From: Roseburia intestinalis L1-82 | Lineage (GTDB): Bacteria; Bacillota; Clostridia; Lachnospirales; Lachnospiraceae | Reading direction: 5' to 3' | Assembly: GCF_900537995.1 (NCBI RefSeq) | Contig: NZ_LR027880.1 | Location: forward strand, 3,878,501 to 3,942,500 | Length of the DNA stretch: 64,000 nt | In this document: piece after piece, positions 52,240-64,000 of the stretch | Layout: every line of letters begins with the position of its first letter | Numbering within the stretch: the first letter of the stretch is position 1 | Program-made: the position numbers and the translations under genes | Notes under the pieces: generated by a model | Databases searched by the model: none | Told to the model about the DNA's origin: nothing | Seen by the model: the letters and a program-made list of their open reading frames with translations, nothing else

Positions 52240-52659
52240 TTACTTAGAAGCCTTTGGTCTCTTAGCGCCGTATTTGGAACGAGCCTGCTTTCTGTTAGCG
52301 ACTCCTGCCGTATCAAGTGTACCACGGATGATGTGATATCTTGTACCTGGTAAGTCCTTAACACGACCACCACGGATCAGAACAACGCTGTGCTCCTGTA
52401 AGTTGTGTCCCTCACCTGGGATGTAGCTTGTTACCTCGATTCCGTTGGAAAGACGAACTCTGGCGATCTTTCTAAGAGCTGAGTTAGGTTTTTTAGGAGT
52501 TGCTGTCTTAACAGCGGTACATACACCTCTCTTCTGCGGAGAAGAAGTATTTGTAGGTCTCTTCTGCAGGGAGTTGTAACCCTTCTGAAGTGCAGGTGCA
52601 GTAGACTTCTTAACAGATGTCTGACGTCCTTTTCTTACTAACTGGTTAAATGTTGGCAT
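52240..52659 (-). CDS. rpsL: 30S ribosomal protein S12
   Basis: The product is 139 residues from the ATG at 52659 ([18 protein letters not shown]). AGGAGGTG precedes it; a GTG three codons earlier overlaps that site and is less likely. [11 protein letters not shown] and [13 protein letters not shown] contain the two lysines whose change gives streptomycin resistance, both wild type here. S12 monitors codon-anticodon pairing. First gene of the str operon. Confidence 0.98.
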   Translation of the reverse strand: MPTFNQLVRKGRQTSVKKSTAPALQKGYNSLQKRPTNTSSPQKRGVCTAVKTATPKKPNSALRKIARVRLSNGIEVTSYIPGEGHNLQEHSVVLIRGGRVKDLPGTRYHIIRGTLDTAGVANRKQARSKYGAKRPKASK

Positions 52660-52713
52660 TATTTTCACCTCCTGTTATATTAAATATGCATCCCTAAATA
52701 TGCATGCTAAATT

Positions 52714-52742
52714 ATTATATAAGTGCAATTCCTGTATGTCAA
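52714..52742 (-). promoter_or_regulatory. str operon promoter, perfect consensus
   Basis: TTGACA (52737-52742), exactly 17 nt, TATAAT (52714-52719). It lies about 55 nt before rpsL. It separates the str operon from rpoBC, which has its own terminator. Confidence 0.92.
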
Positions 52743-52874
52743 GCCTTTTTTCTATTTTCAGACTTTCTTCTATAATAATCTGTTTTTTTTGCACCCTTAT
52801 CTATTTTTTCCAGTTTCTTGTGAATTATACATATTTTTTCCAGCTGCCAGAAAAAAGAATCCTATGAATCAAAA

Positions 52875-52922
52875 AAAGAACCGTGCACCACTGACTTTTA
52901 TCAGCTGGTGCGACAGTTCTTC
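52875..52922 (-). terminator. rpoC terminator
   Basis: GAACCGTGCACCA pairs with TGGTGCGACAGTTC, with a small internal bulge. On the minus strand it is followed by a T-rich tract. It starts 15 nt after the rpoC stop. Confidence 0.8.
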
Positions 52923-52936
52923 TCATAAATATTATT

Positions 52937-55900
52937 TTATTCTTCCTCTACCGGAGCTTCTTCGATTTCATTTTCTTCGTCCCTCGGAATCTCTTCCTCA
53001 TAATCGTCGAAGTCATCAAAATCATCAAACATCAGCTCGTCATCCTCATTGATATCAGAATCCAGTTTAATGTTGCGGTATCTCTTCATACCTGTTCCTG
53101 CAGGAATCAGTTTACCGATGATAACATTCTCTTTCATACCGATCAATGGATCGACTTTACCTTTGATTGCAGCTTCCGTAAGAACTTTTGTTGTCTCCTG
53201 GAAGGATGCTGCTGATAAGAAGGAGTTCGTTGCAAGGGAAGCCTTGGTAATACCAAGTAATACCTGTTTGCCCTCTGCCGGCTCTTTTCCTTCTTCTACC
53301 AGTTTCTCATTGGTATCTTCGAAATCAAGTGCATCTACCAATACACCCGGAAGCATCTCTGAATCACCGTTTGTCTCAACGCGTACTTTCTGTAACATCT
53401 GACGCACAATAACCTCGATATGCTTATCGTTGATTTCTACACCCTGCAGACGGTATACACGCTGTACCTCGCGGAGCATGTAATCCTGAACTGCACGGAC
53501 ACCTTTGATCTTTAAGATATCGTGTGGATTTACAGAACCTTCTGTCAGCTCATCACCGGCTTCAAGTACTGCGCCATCCATAACCTTAATTCTGGAACCA
53601 TAAGGGATCAGATATGCCTTTGATTCTCCGGTCTCATTATTGGTAACGATGATCTCACGTTTCTTCTTGGTATCCTTAATCGTTGCTACGCCGCCAAACT
53701 CTGTGATGATAGCAAGACCCTTAGGCTTTCTTGCCTCAAAAATCTCCTCGACACGAGGAAGACCCTGTGTAATATCGTTTCCGGCAACACCACCGGTATG
53801 GAACGTACGCATGGTAAGCTGTGTACCAGGCTCACCGATAGACTGTGCTGCGATAATACCGATTGCCTCACCAACCTGTACAGCCTGGCCGGTAGCCATG
53901 TTTGCACCGTAACATTTTGCACAGACACCCATATGGGAGCGGCAGGATAATACGGTACGGATCTTAACTTTCTTAAGCGGCTCGCCATTCTCATCAACAC
54001 CCTGGCTCATAACTGCAGCTGCACGCTTCGGTGTGATCATATGGTTTGCTTTTACAATGACATTTCCATCTTTGTCACAGATCGTATTGCAGGAGAAACG
54101 TCCTGTGATACGCTCCTGAAGACTCTCGATCTCTTCTTTTCCATCCATGAATGCAGTTACCCACATTCCCGGAATCTCTCTGCCTGTACCCTCACAGCAG
54201 TCAGACTCACGAACGATCATGTGCTGTGAAACATCAACAAGACGTCTGGTCAGGTAACCGGAGTCAGCCGTACGAAGTGCGGTATCGGAAAGACCTTTAC
54301 GGGCACCATGTGCGGACATGAAGTATTCGAGTACGTCAAGACCTTCACGGAAGTTTGACTTGATCGGCAGCTCGATCGTACGACCGGTTGTATCTGCCAT
54401 AAGTCCACGCATACCGGCAAGCTGTTTGATCTGTTTATCGGAACCACGGGCTCCGGAGTCAGCCATCATGAAGATGTTGTTGTATTTATCAAGTCCGGAA
54501 AGAAGTGCATGTGTCAGTTCCTCATCGGTCTCTTTCCAGGTTTCAACAACCTCTTTGTAACGCTCTTCCTCAGTGATAAGACCACGTTTATACTGTTTCA
54601 TGATACGGTCAACAGTATCCTGTGCATCTTTGATCATCTGCGGTTTCTGAGGCGGTACGGTCATATCGGAAATGGATACGGTCATAGCTGCTCTTGTGGA
54701 ATATTTGTAACCCATAGCTTTTACGGCATCAAGAACTTCTGCTGTCTTTGTTGCACCATGGATATTGATTACTTTTTCCAGAATCTGTTTATTCTGTTTC
54801 TTTGCAACGAGGAAATCTACTTCCAGTTTTAATTCATTGCCCGGAATGCTTCTGTCTACAAATCCAAGATCCTGTGGAATGATCTCATTAAAAATGAAGC
54901 GTCCCAGTGTAGATTCTACATTTCCGGTAAGTGTTGTTCCATCCGGCATGGTCTTTGTCATGCGGACGGTGATTCTTGAGTGAAGTGTTACTACACCATT
55001 CTCGTATGCAAGAATTGCTTCGTTTACACTCTTGAAGAATTTACCTTCTCCTTTTGCTCCCGGTCTCTCCTGTGTCAGATAGTAGATACCAAGTACCATA
55101 TCCTGTGAAGGAACGGCAACAAGACCACCATCAGACGGTTTTAACAGGTTATTCGGTGAAAGTAACATAAAACGGCACTCTGCCTGTGCTTCTACAGAAA
55201 GTGGAAGATGCACAGCCATCTGGTCACCATCGAAGTCGGCGTTGAACGCGGTACATACCAATGGATGTAACTTAATTGCCTTACCTTCTACGAGGATCGG
55301 CTCGAATGCCTGAATACCAAGACGATGCAGTGTAGGAGCACGGTTTAACATAACCGGATGCTCTTTGATAACGTCTTCGAGAACATCCCAAACCTCTGTC
55401 TGGAGTCTCTCAACCATCTTTTTCGCACTCTTGATATTGTGTGCAGTTCCGTTTGCAACAAGCTCTTTCATTACGAACGGTTTGAACAGCTCAATTGCCA
55501 TCTCTTTTGGCAGACCGCACTGATAAATCTTTAACTTCGGCTCTACACAGATAACGGAACGTCCGGAGTAGTCAACACGTTTTCCAAGTAAGTTCTGACG
55601 GAAACGTCCGGATTTACCTTTTAACATATCTGAGAGAGATTTTAATGCACGGTTACCAGGACCTGTAACAGGACGGCCACGACGACCATTATCGATCAGG
55701 GCATCAACAGCTTCCTGAAGCATACGTTTCTCGTTGCGGACGATAATATCCGGTGCTCCTAACTCTAAGAGTCTTCTTAAACGATTGTTACGGTTGATGA
55801 TACGTCTGTATAAATCATTCAGATCGGATGTTGCAAAACGTCCACCATCCAGCTGAACCATAGGACGTAAATCTGGCGGGATAACCGGGATCACTGTCAT

Positions 55901-56608
55901 GATCATCCACTCCGGTTTGTTGCCGGACTCACGGAAAGCCTCTACAACTTCCAGTCTCTTGATGATTCTTGCACGTTTCTGGCCGGTTGCATCCTCAAGC
56001 TCTGCCTTTAATTCTGCGGAATCTTTCTCCAGATCGATTGCCTGTAATAATTCCTGAATAGCCTCAGCACCCATTCCAACACGGAAAGAACTGCCGTACT
56101 GCTCTCTTGCTTCCTGGTATTCGCTCTCGGAAAGTACCTGTTTGTACTGCAATGCGGTGTTGCCCGCATCCAGTACGATATAAGAAGCAAAGTAAAGAAC
56201 TTTTTCAAGAGTTCTTGGGGATAAGTCAAGGATTAATCCCATACGTGACGGAATACCCTTAAAGTACCAGATATGGGATACCGGAGCAGCAAGCTCAATG
56301 TGTCCCATACGCTCTCTACGAACGCTTGCTTTTGTAATCTCAACGCCGCATCGGTCGCAGACAACGCCTTTGTAACGGATTTTCTTATATTTACCACAAT
56401 GACATTCCCAGTCTTTGCTCGGTCCAAATATCTTTTCACAGAACAGACCATCTTTTTCCGGTTTTAAAGTTCTATAGTTAATGGTCTCCGGTTTCTTTAC
56501 CTCGCCTCTGGACCATTCCCGGATCTTTTCCGGAGACGCCAATCCAATTTTAATGGCATCAAATGAGATAGACTGACCTGTGGTTTCTTTACTCATTGTT
56601 TCTGGCAT
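52937..56608 (-). CDS. rpoC: DNA-directed RNA polymerase subunit beta'
   Basis: The product is 1223 residues, a normal length for Clostridia. The N-terminal zinc ribbon is CHCGKYKK...CDRCGVE at about residues 65-85; the catalytic loop [14 protein letters not shown] carries the three Mg2+-binding Asp; the second zinc site lies around CCEGTGRE...[11 protein letters not shown]. The end is very acidic. It follows rpoB by 19 nt with an AAAGGGAG site, and the two form one operon. Confidence 0.99.
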   Translation of the reverse strand: MPETMSKETTGQSISFDAIKIGLASPEKIREWSRGEVKKPETINYRTLKPEKDGLFCEKIFGPSKDWECHCGKYKKIRYKGVVCDRCGVEITKASVRRERMGHIELAAPVSHIWYFKGIPSRMGLILDLSPRTLEKVLYFASYIVLDAGNTALQYKQVLSESEYQEAREQYGSSFRVGMGAEAIQELLQAIDLEKDSAELKAELEDATGQKRARIIKRLEVVEAFRESGNKPEWMIMTVIPVIPPDLRPMVQLDGGRFATSDLNDLYRRIINRNNRLRRLLELGAPDIIVRNEKRMLQEAVDALIDNGRRGRPVTGPGNRALKSLSDMLKGKSGRFRQNLLGKRVDYSGRSVICVEPKLKIYQCGLPKEMAIELFKPFVMKELVANGTAHNIKSAKKMVERLQTEVWDVLEDVIKEHPVMLNRAPTLHRLGIQAFEPILVEGKAIKLHPLVCTAFNADFDGDQMAVHLPLSVEAQAECRFMLLSPNNLLKPSDGGLVAVPSQDMVLGIYYLTQERPGAKGEGKFFKSVNEAILAYENGVVTLHSRITVRMTKTMPDGTTLTGNVESTLGRFIFNEIIPQDLGFVDRSIPGNELKLEVDFLVAKKQNKQILEKVINIHGATKTAEVLDAVKAMGYKYSTRAAMTVSISDMTVPPQKPQMIKDAQDTVDRIMKQYKRGLITEEERYKEVVETWKETDEELTHALLSGLDKYNNIFMMADSGARGSDKQIKQLAGMRGLMADTTGRTIELPIKSNFREGLDVLEYFMSAHGARKGLSDTALRTADSGYLTRRLVDVSQHMIVRESDCCEGTGREIPGMWVTAFMDGKEEIESLQERITGRFSCNTICDKDGNVIVKANHMITPKRAAAVMSQGVDENGEPLKKVKIRTVLSCRSHMGVCAKCYGANMATGQAVQVGEAIGIIAAQSIGEPGTQLTMRTFHTGGVAGNDITQGLPRVEEIFEARKPKGLAIITEFGGVATIKDTKKKREIIVTNNETGESKAYLIPYGSRIKVMDGAVLEAGDELTEGSVNPHDILKIKGVRAVQDYMLREVQRVYRLQGVEINDKHIEVIVRQMLQKVRVETNGDSEMLPGVLVDALDFEDTNEKLVEEGKEPAEGKQVLLGITKASLATNSFLSAASFQETTKVLTEAAIKGKVDPLIGMKENVIIGKLIPAGTGMKRYRNIKLDSDINEDDELMFDDFDDFDDYEEEIPRDEENEIEEAPVEEE

Positions 56609-56627
56609 TATGACACTCCCTTTCTAT

Positions 56628-59600
56628 TTATTCTTCGTCAAGAGTATTTTCTTCTGCATCGTCGAAAAAGTCGGAATCATCCTCATCTTCCTCCGGTTCC
56701 TCATCCACATCTACGAGTTCTTCATTTTCCGCATTGAACTCTTTCTGTGAGAATCCCATCTTTGCAAAGGAATCACTGTCCTCAAATGCAAAATCCTTAT
56801 CTCCGGAAATAATGGAATTCAAATCTGTATTGCCGTATTCGCTTGTCTCCATCAGCTCTACTTCGTTTCTGTCCTCATCTAAGACTTTGACATCCAGACC
56901 AAGTGACTGAAGCTCTTTTAACAGAACCTTGAAAGACTCTGGGATACCCGGTTCAGGGATATTATCACCCTTAATAATTGCTTCGTAAGTCTTAACACGT
57001 CCGACAACATCATCGGATTTTACTGTTAAGATCTCCTGTAAGGTATAGGATGCACCGTATGCTTCCAGTGCCCAAACCTCCATCTCTCCGAAACGCTGTC
57101 CACCGAACTGTGCTTTACCACCTAACGGCTGCTGCGTTACTAAGGAGTAAGGACCAGTAGAACGTGCATGGATCTTATCATCTACCAGATGGTGGAGTTT
57201 CAGATAATGCATGTGTCCAATGGTAACCGGTGAATCAAACGGCTCTCCGGTACGTCCGTCACGAAGCTGAACCTTTCCGTCGCGGGAGATCGGAACGCCT
57301 TTCCACAGTGCACGGTGTGCACGGTTGTCAGAAAGATACTTCATAACGTCTTCTCTTAATATATCTTTATATTTTTCTTCAAAGTTCTCTGTTTTGCCTT
57401 CTTTTTCTGCTTCTGCAGCATCAAACGGCATATTTACATAGTCATTTGCAAGCTCAAGTGTATCCTGGATATCAATCTCTTTCGCGCCATCGAATACCGG
57501 TGTCTCGATGTTAAATCCAAGTGCTTTTGCAGCAAGACTTAAGTGAATCTCAAGGACCTGACCAATGTTCATACGGGACGGCACACCAAGAGGATTTAAT
57601 ACGATATCAAGCGGACGTCCGTTTGGCAGGAATGGCATATCCTCAACAGGAAGTACACGGGAAACGACACCCTTGTTACCATGACGACCAGCCATCTTAT
57701 CACCGACAGAGATCTTCCTCTTCTGTGCAATATAAATGCGGACTGCCTGATTTACACCAGGAGATAACTCATCACCGTTTTCTCTTGTAAATACCTTTGC
57801 ATCAACTACGATACCATATTCACCATGTGGTACCTTTAAGGAAGTATCACGTACTTCTCTTGCCTTCTCACCGAAAATCGCACGAAGCAGTCTCTCCTCA
57901 GCAGTCAGTTCTGTCTCTCCCTTCGGAGTAACTTTTCCGACTAAGATATCACCGGCACGAACCTCTGCACCGATACGGATGATACCTCTCTCATCAAGAT
58001 CTTTTAACGCATCATCACCGACACCAGGAACATCTCTTGTGATCTCTTCCGGTCCGAGTTTTGTATCACGTGCTTCTGCTTCGTATTCCTCGATATGGAT
58101 AGATGTATAAACATCATCCTGTACCAGTCTCTCACTTAACAGAACGGCATCCTCGTAGTTGTAACCTTCCCAGGTCATGAATCCGATCAACGGGTTCTTT
58201 CCAAGTGCTAACTCTCCGTTTGAAGTAGACGGACCATCTGCGATCACTTCTCCGGCTTCCACACGGTCACCTTTGAATACAATCGGTCTCTGGTTGTAAC
58301 AGTTGGACTGGTTACTTCTTGAGAACTTCGTCAGTTTATATACATCTCTGGTTCCTTCATCACTCTTAATGATGATCTGGTTTGATTCAGAGCTTTCTAC
58401 GATACCAGATTTCTTTGCGATCACACATACACCGGAGTCAACGGCTGCCTTTGTCTCCATACCTGTTCCGACTACCGGAGCATCTGTGGTAAGAAGCGGC
58501 ACTGCCTGACGCTGCATGTTAGATCCCATCAGTGCACGGTTTGCATCATCGTTCTGTAAGAACGGGATAAGTGCTGTTGCGACAGAGAATACCATCTTAG
58601 GAGATACGTCCATGTAATCAAACATGGTCTTCTCATACTCCTGTGTCTCCTCTCTGTAACGACCGGATACGGAATTACGTACAAAATGTCCTTCTGCATC
58701 CAGAGCCTCATTCGCCTGCGCTACGTGATAGTTATCCTCTTCATCTGCTGTCATATAAACTACTTCATCTGTGACACGCGGATTCTTAGGATCTGATTTA
58801 TCAATTTTACGGTACGGTGCCTCTACGAAACCATACTCGTTGATTCTTGCATAACTTGCCAGTGAGTTGATAAGACCGATGTTTGGTCCCTCAGGTGTCT
58901 CGATCGGGCACATTCTTCCGTAGTGGGAATAGTGAACATCTCGTACCTCGAATCCGGCACGGTCTCTGGAAAGACCACCCGGTCCTAATGCGGAGAGACG
59001 TCTCTTATGTGTCAGCTCACCTAACGGGTTGTTCTGATCCATGAACTGTGACAGCTGGGAAGATCCGAAGAACTCTTTTACCGCTGCCGTTACCGGTTTG
59101 ATGTTAATCAGACTCTGTGGAGAAATACCATCTAAATCTAAAGTAGTCATTCTCTCACGTACCACTCTCTCTAATCTTGAAAGACCGATACGATACTGGT
59201 TCTGTAATAACTCACCAACTGCACGGATACGTCTGTTTCCAAGATGATCGATATCATCATCATTACCAATGCCATACTCTAAGTGCATATTGTAGTTGAT
59301 GGATGCAAAAATATCATCTTTAGTAATATGTTTCGGAATCAGGTCATGCACATTCTTTTTGATAGCTTCTTTTAAGTCATCAATATCGGTATGCTCTTCC
59401 ATTAACTGGGCAAGTACCGGATAATATACTAACTCAGTAATACCAAGATCTTTTGGATTGCAGTCTACATATGCTCTTAAATCAACCATCATAGATGAAA
59501 GGACTTTGACATTTCTTGTCTCTGTCTGGATCCATACATATGGAACGGCTGCATTCTGGATATCATCCGCAAGACTTCTTGTTACCTCCGTACCTGCTTC

Positions 59601-60524
59601 TGCAATGATCTCACCTGTTGCAAGATTTACAACATCCTCTGCGAGAACATGTCCGTTGATACGGTTCTTTAACATAAGTTTCTTATTAAATTTGTAACGG
59701 CCTACTTTTGCAAGGTCATATCTTCTCGGATCAAAGAACATAGCAGAAATAAGGCTCTCCGCACTTTCAACAGTAAGCGGCTCGCCTGGTCTGATTTTCT
59801 TATATAACTCAAGAAGACCTTCTTCATAATTCGTTGCAACGTCTTTTCCAAAACTTGCAAGGATCTTCGGTTCCTCGCCGAACAGATCGACGATTTCCTG
59901 ATTGGTACCGATACCAAGTGCACGGATCAATACTGTAATCGGCACTTTTCTCGTTCTATCAACTCGAACATAGAATACGTCATTGGAGTCTGTCTCATAC
60001 TCTAACCATGCACCACGGTTTGGAATCACGGTACAGGAATACAGCTTTTTACCCACTTTATCGTGAGCAATGCCGTAATAGATACCCGGAGAACGTACCA
60101 ACTGGCTGACAATAACACGCTCGGCTCCGTTGATCACGAAAGTACCTGTCTCGGTCATCAAAGGAAGATCACCCATGAAAATCTCATGTTCATTAATCTC
60201 ATCTGTTTCTTTGTTGTGAAGTCTTACCTTTACCTTTAAAGGTGCTGCGTAAGTTGCATCTCTCTCTTTGCACTCCGGAATTGTATATTTTACATCTGAT
60301 TCACATAATGTAAAATCAACAAATTCCAGACTCAAGTGACCGCTGTAATCTGCGATCGGGGAGATATCGTCGAAAACTTCTTTTAAGCCTTCTTTTAAAA
60401 ACCACTGATAGGAGTCTTTCTGGACCTCTATCAGATTCGGCATTTCCAATACCTCTTTCTGTCTTGAGTAACTCATACGCATGCCTTTACCGGCTTTGAC
60501 TGGTCGTATTCTGTTTTTCTCCAT
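56628..60524 (-). CDS. rpoB: DNA-directed RNA polymerase subunit beta
   Basis: The product is 1298 residues from the ATG at 60524 ([20 protein letters not shown]); a GTG four codons earlier overlaps the GAGAGGTG binding site. The rifampicin region reads [20 protein letters not shown] followed by [10 protein letters not shown], a susceptible-type sequence. The long acidic C-terminus ([17 protein letters not shown]) is common in this family. Beta forms the catalytic pincer with beta'. It is preceded by its own promoter downstream of the tRNA cluster. Confidence 0.99.
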   Translation of the reverse strand: MEKNRIRPVKAGKGMRMSYSRQKEVLEMPNLIEVQKDSYQWFLKEGLKEVFDDISPIADYSGHLSLEFVDFTLCESDVKYTIPECKERDATYAAPLKVKVRLHNKETDEINEHEIFMGDLPLMTETGTFVINGAERVIVSQLVRSPGIYYGIAHDKVGKKLYSCTVIPNRGAWLEYETDSNDVFYVRVDRTRKVPITVLIRALGIGTNQEIVDLFGEEPKILASFGKDVATNYEEGLLELYKKIRPGEPLTVESAESLISAMFFDPRRYDLAKVGRYKFNKKLMLKNRINGHVLAEDVVNLATGEIIAEAGTEVTRSLADDIQNAAVPYVWIQTETRNVKVLSSMMVDLRAYVDCNPKDLGITELVYYPVLAQLMEEHTDIDDLKEAIKKNVHDLIPKHITKDDIFASINYNMHLEYGIGNDDDIDHLGNRRIRAVGELLQNQYRIGLSRLERVVRERMTTLDLDGISPQSLINIKPVTAAVKEFFGSSQLSQFMDQNNPLGELTHKRRLSALGPGGLSRDRAGFEVRDVHYSHYGRMCPIETPEGPNIGLINSLASYARINEYGFVEAPYRKIDKSDPKNPRVTDEVVYMTADEEDNYHVAQANEALDAEGHFVRNSVSGRYREETQEYEKTMFDYMDVSPKMVFSVATALIPFLQNDDANRALMGSNMQRQAVPLLTTDAPVVGTGMETKAAVDSGVCVIAKKSGIVESSESNQIIIKSDEGTRDVYKLTKFSRSNQSNCYNQRPIVFKGDRVEAGEVIADGPSTSNGELALGKNPLIGFMTWEGYNYEDAVLLSERLVQDDVYTSIHIEEYEAEARDTKLGPEEITRDVPGVGDDALKDLDERGIIRIGAEVRAGDILVGKVTPKGETELTAEERLLRAIFGEKAREVRDTSLKVPHGEYGIVVDAKVFTRENGDELSPGVNQAVRIYIAQKRKISVGDKMAGRHGNKGVVSRVLPVEDMPFLPNGRPLDIVLNPLGVPSRMNIGQVLEIHLSLAAKALGFNIETPVFDGAKEIDIQDTLELANDYVNMPFDAAEAEKEGKTENFEEKYKDILREDVMKYLSDNRAHRALWKGVPISRDGKVQLRDGRTGEPFDSPVTIGHMHYLKLHHLVDDKIHARSTGPYSLVTQQPLGGKAQFGGQRFGEMEVWALEAYGASYTLQEILTVKSDDVVGRVKTYEAIIKGDNIPEPGIPESFKVLLKELQSLGLDVKVLDEDRNEVELMETSEYGNTDLNSIISGDKDFAFEDSDSFAKMGFSQKEFNAENEELVDVDEEPEEDEDDSDFFDDAEENTLDEE

Positions 60525-60640
60525 TTGACGTTTCACCTCTCGTTTTTATTAACATAAGGGCAGAACCCGTTGTTTATAACGTTACCGGACTCCTGCGAAT
60601 AAGCGCACTAAGTCCACTGCACCACAATAGTGCAACGTAT

Positions 60641-60670
60641 ATGATAGCACAAGAGAGGAGCATACGTCAA
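60641..60670 (-). promoter_or_regulatory. rpoBC promoter
   Basis: TTGACG (60665-60670), 18-nt spacer, TATCAT (60641-60646), about 110 nt before rpoB. A small GCAC/GTGC hairpin lies in the leader. Confidence 0.65.
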
Positions 60671-60693
60671 GAACTTTTTTTAATTATCTAAAA

Positions 60694-60722
60694 AAAGAGA
60701 CATGATATTATCATGTCTCTTT
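60694..60722 (-). terminator. Terminator of the rRNA-tRNA operon
   Basis: AAAGAGACATGATA pairs with its exact complement TATCATGTCTCTTT around a one-base centre; on the minus strand it is followed by TTTTTTT. It lies just after tRNA-Arg. Confidence 0.9.
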
Positions 60723-60727
60723 GCATA

Positions 60728-60801
60728 CGTGCGCGAGAAGATTCGAACTCCCGACACCTTGGTCCGTAGCCAAGTGCTCTATCCAGCTGAGCTACGCACA
60801 C
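60728..60801 (-). tRNA. tRNA-Arg (anticodon ACG)
   Basis: 74 nt: acceptor GTGTGCG/CGCGCAC, D-arm AGCTCAGCTGGATAGAGC, anticodon loop CTACGGA (the A is expected to become inosine), T-loop GTTCGAATC. Last tRNA of the cluster. Confidence 0.95.
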
Positions 60802-60835
60802 ATATTCAATTCATTGTATCTGAAACCAGATACAA

Positions 60836-60919
60836 TGCCGGCGACCGGAATCGAACCGGTACTGTATTTCTACAACAGGATTTTAAGTCCTGCGCGTCTG
60901 CCAGTTCCGCCACGCCGGC
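60836..60919 (-). tRNA. tRNA-Leu (anticodon TAA)
   Basis: 84 nt with the long variable arm typical of Leu: acceptor GCCGGCG/CGCCGGC, anticodon stem CAGGA/TCCTG with loop CTTAAAA, T-loop GTTCGATTC. Confidence 0.95.
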
Positions 60920-60941
60920 ATAATGAGATAAACTCATCAAA

Positions 60942-61014
60942 TGGGACCTATAGGGCTCGAACCTATGACCCTCTGCTTGTAAGGCAGATGCTCTCCCAGC
61001 TGAGCTAAGATCCC
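60942..61014 (-). tRNA. tRNA-Val (anticodon TAC)
   Basis: 73 nt: acceptor GGGATCT/AGGTCCC with a G-U pair, anticodon loop CTTACAA, T-loop GTTCGAGCC. Confidence 0.95.
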
Positions 61015-61057
61015 ACGCAATTACTTGTAGTGAGTGTTATACTTTCTTCACTACGAA

Positions 61058-61131
61058 CGACCCAAGCGGGACTCGAACCCGCGACCTCCGCCGTGACAGG
61101 GCGGCGCTCTAACCAACTGAGCCATTAGGCC
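61058..61131 (-). tRNA. tRNA-Asp (anticodon GTC)
   Basis: 74 nt: anticodon stem CCGCC/GGCGG with loop CTGTCAC, T-arm GCGGGTTCGAGTCCCGC, discriminator G as in other tRNA-Asp. Confidence 0.95.
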
Positions 61132-61139
61132 GAATTAAA

Positions 61140-61211
61140 TGACTCCGACGGGAATCGAACCCGTGTTACCGCCGTGAAAGGGCGATGTCTTAACCGCTTG
61201 ACCACGGAGCC
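61140..61211 (-). tRNA. tRNA-Glu (anticodon TTC)
   Basis: 72 nt: acceptor GGCTCCG/CGGAGTC, anticodon loop CTTTCAC, T-arm ACGGGTTCGATTCCCGT. Confidence 0.95.
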
Positions 61212-61237
61212 TTATCTTTATTCTTTCATAAAAAAAA

Positions 61238-61310
61238 CTCCCCGAGTAGGACTCGAACCTACGACAGCGCGGTTAACAGCCGCGTGCTCTACCAACTGAG
61301 CTATCGAGGA
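61238..61310 (-). tRNA. tRNA-Asn (anticodon GTT)
   Basis: 73 nt: acceptor TCCTCGA/TCGGGGA, anticodon loop CTGTTAA, T-arm GTAGGTTCGAGTCCTAC. It lies about 100 nt from the 23S end, with no 5S rRNA in between. Confidence 0.95.
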
Positions 61311-61413
61311 ATAATCTAAAGGTATTTCTGATACCTTCAAAACTTCATACAGAACTCCGTCAACCAACTGTGAAGTTGCAAAGCAACTTCCAATGCGAAC
61401 ATCGTTCGCTATT

Positions 61414-64000
<2,587 letters not shown>

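Overview
The window looks like the chromosome of a motile, low-to-mid GC Firmicute of the family Lachnospiraceae, probably near Roseburia/Agathobacter. That rests on protein style, gene order, a chemotaxis receptor, pectin and glycogen enzymes and the types of mobile element; no database search was made.

Two ends form one ribosomal/transcription super-cluster on the minus strand. From the right edge it reads: 23S rRNA (partial), tRNAs Asn-Glu-Asp-Val-Leu-Arg, rpoB, rpoC, rpsL, rpsG, fusA, tuf. It resumes at the left edge with rpsJ, rplC, rplD, rplW, rplB, rpsS, rplV (partial). Between tuf and rpsJ lie about 44 kb of other DNA.

Region 4.1-26.7 kb is ordinary chromosomal accessory content. It holds potassium uptake (trkA-trkH), a SAM methyltransferase, CorA, a GNAT, a thiamine-salvage group (thiM-thiE-HAD), TraX, pyrF, a chemotaxis receptor, tRNA-Pro, a decaying nuclease-like gene, an SDR, glgX with a class II aldolase, a pectinesterase, a 50-residue membrane protein missed by length filters, a CPBP protease, and a GH114-like protein with an EamA exporter. 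A 60-bp promoter-like repeat with hairpins occurs upstream of both trkA and the SDR gene.

Region 26.8-47.86 kb is mobile. A 56-bp sequence identical to the last 17 codons plus stop of tuf occurs three times (26803, 40876, 47800), so elements specific for the tuf 3' end sit in tandem. The tuf-proximal one (E2, about 6.9 kb) is an integrative mobilizable element with integrase, Xis-like protein, XRE regulator, RepA-like helicase, MobV relaxase and an adenosine-deaminase-like cargo gene. The distal one (E1, about 14 kb) has a second integrase, a cI-like repressor with paired operators, Xis, an oriT with a MOBQ-type nick core, a MobA/MobL relaxase whose 3' half is overprinted by two other ORFs, and a two-component/ABC module of the antimicrobial-peptide type. 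E1 looks composite: arm-site evidence suggests that a different mobilizable element landed inside an older tuf-specific element. Each insertion rebuilt the tuf end and supplied a new terminator, leaving the native tuf terminator stranded 21 kb away.

No CRISPR array, 5S rRNA gene, conjugative type IV secretion genes or obvious classical antibiotic-resistance gene was seen.
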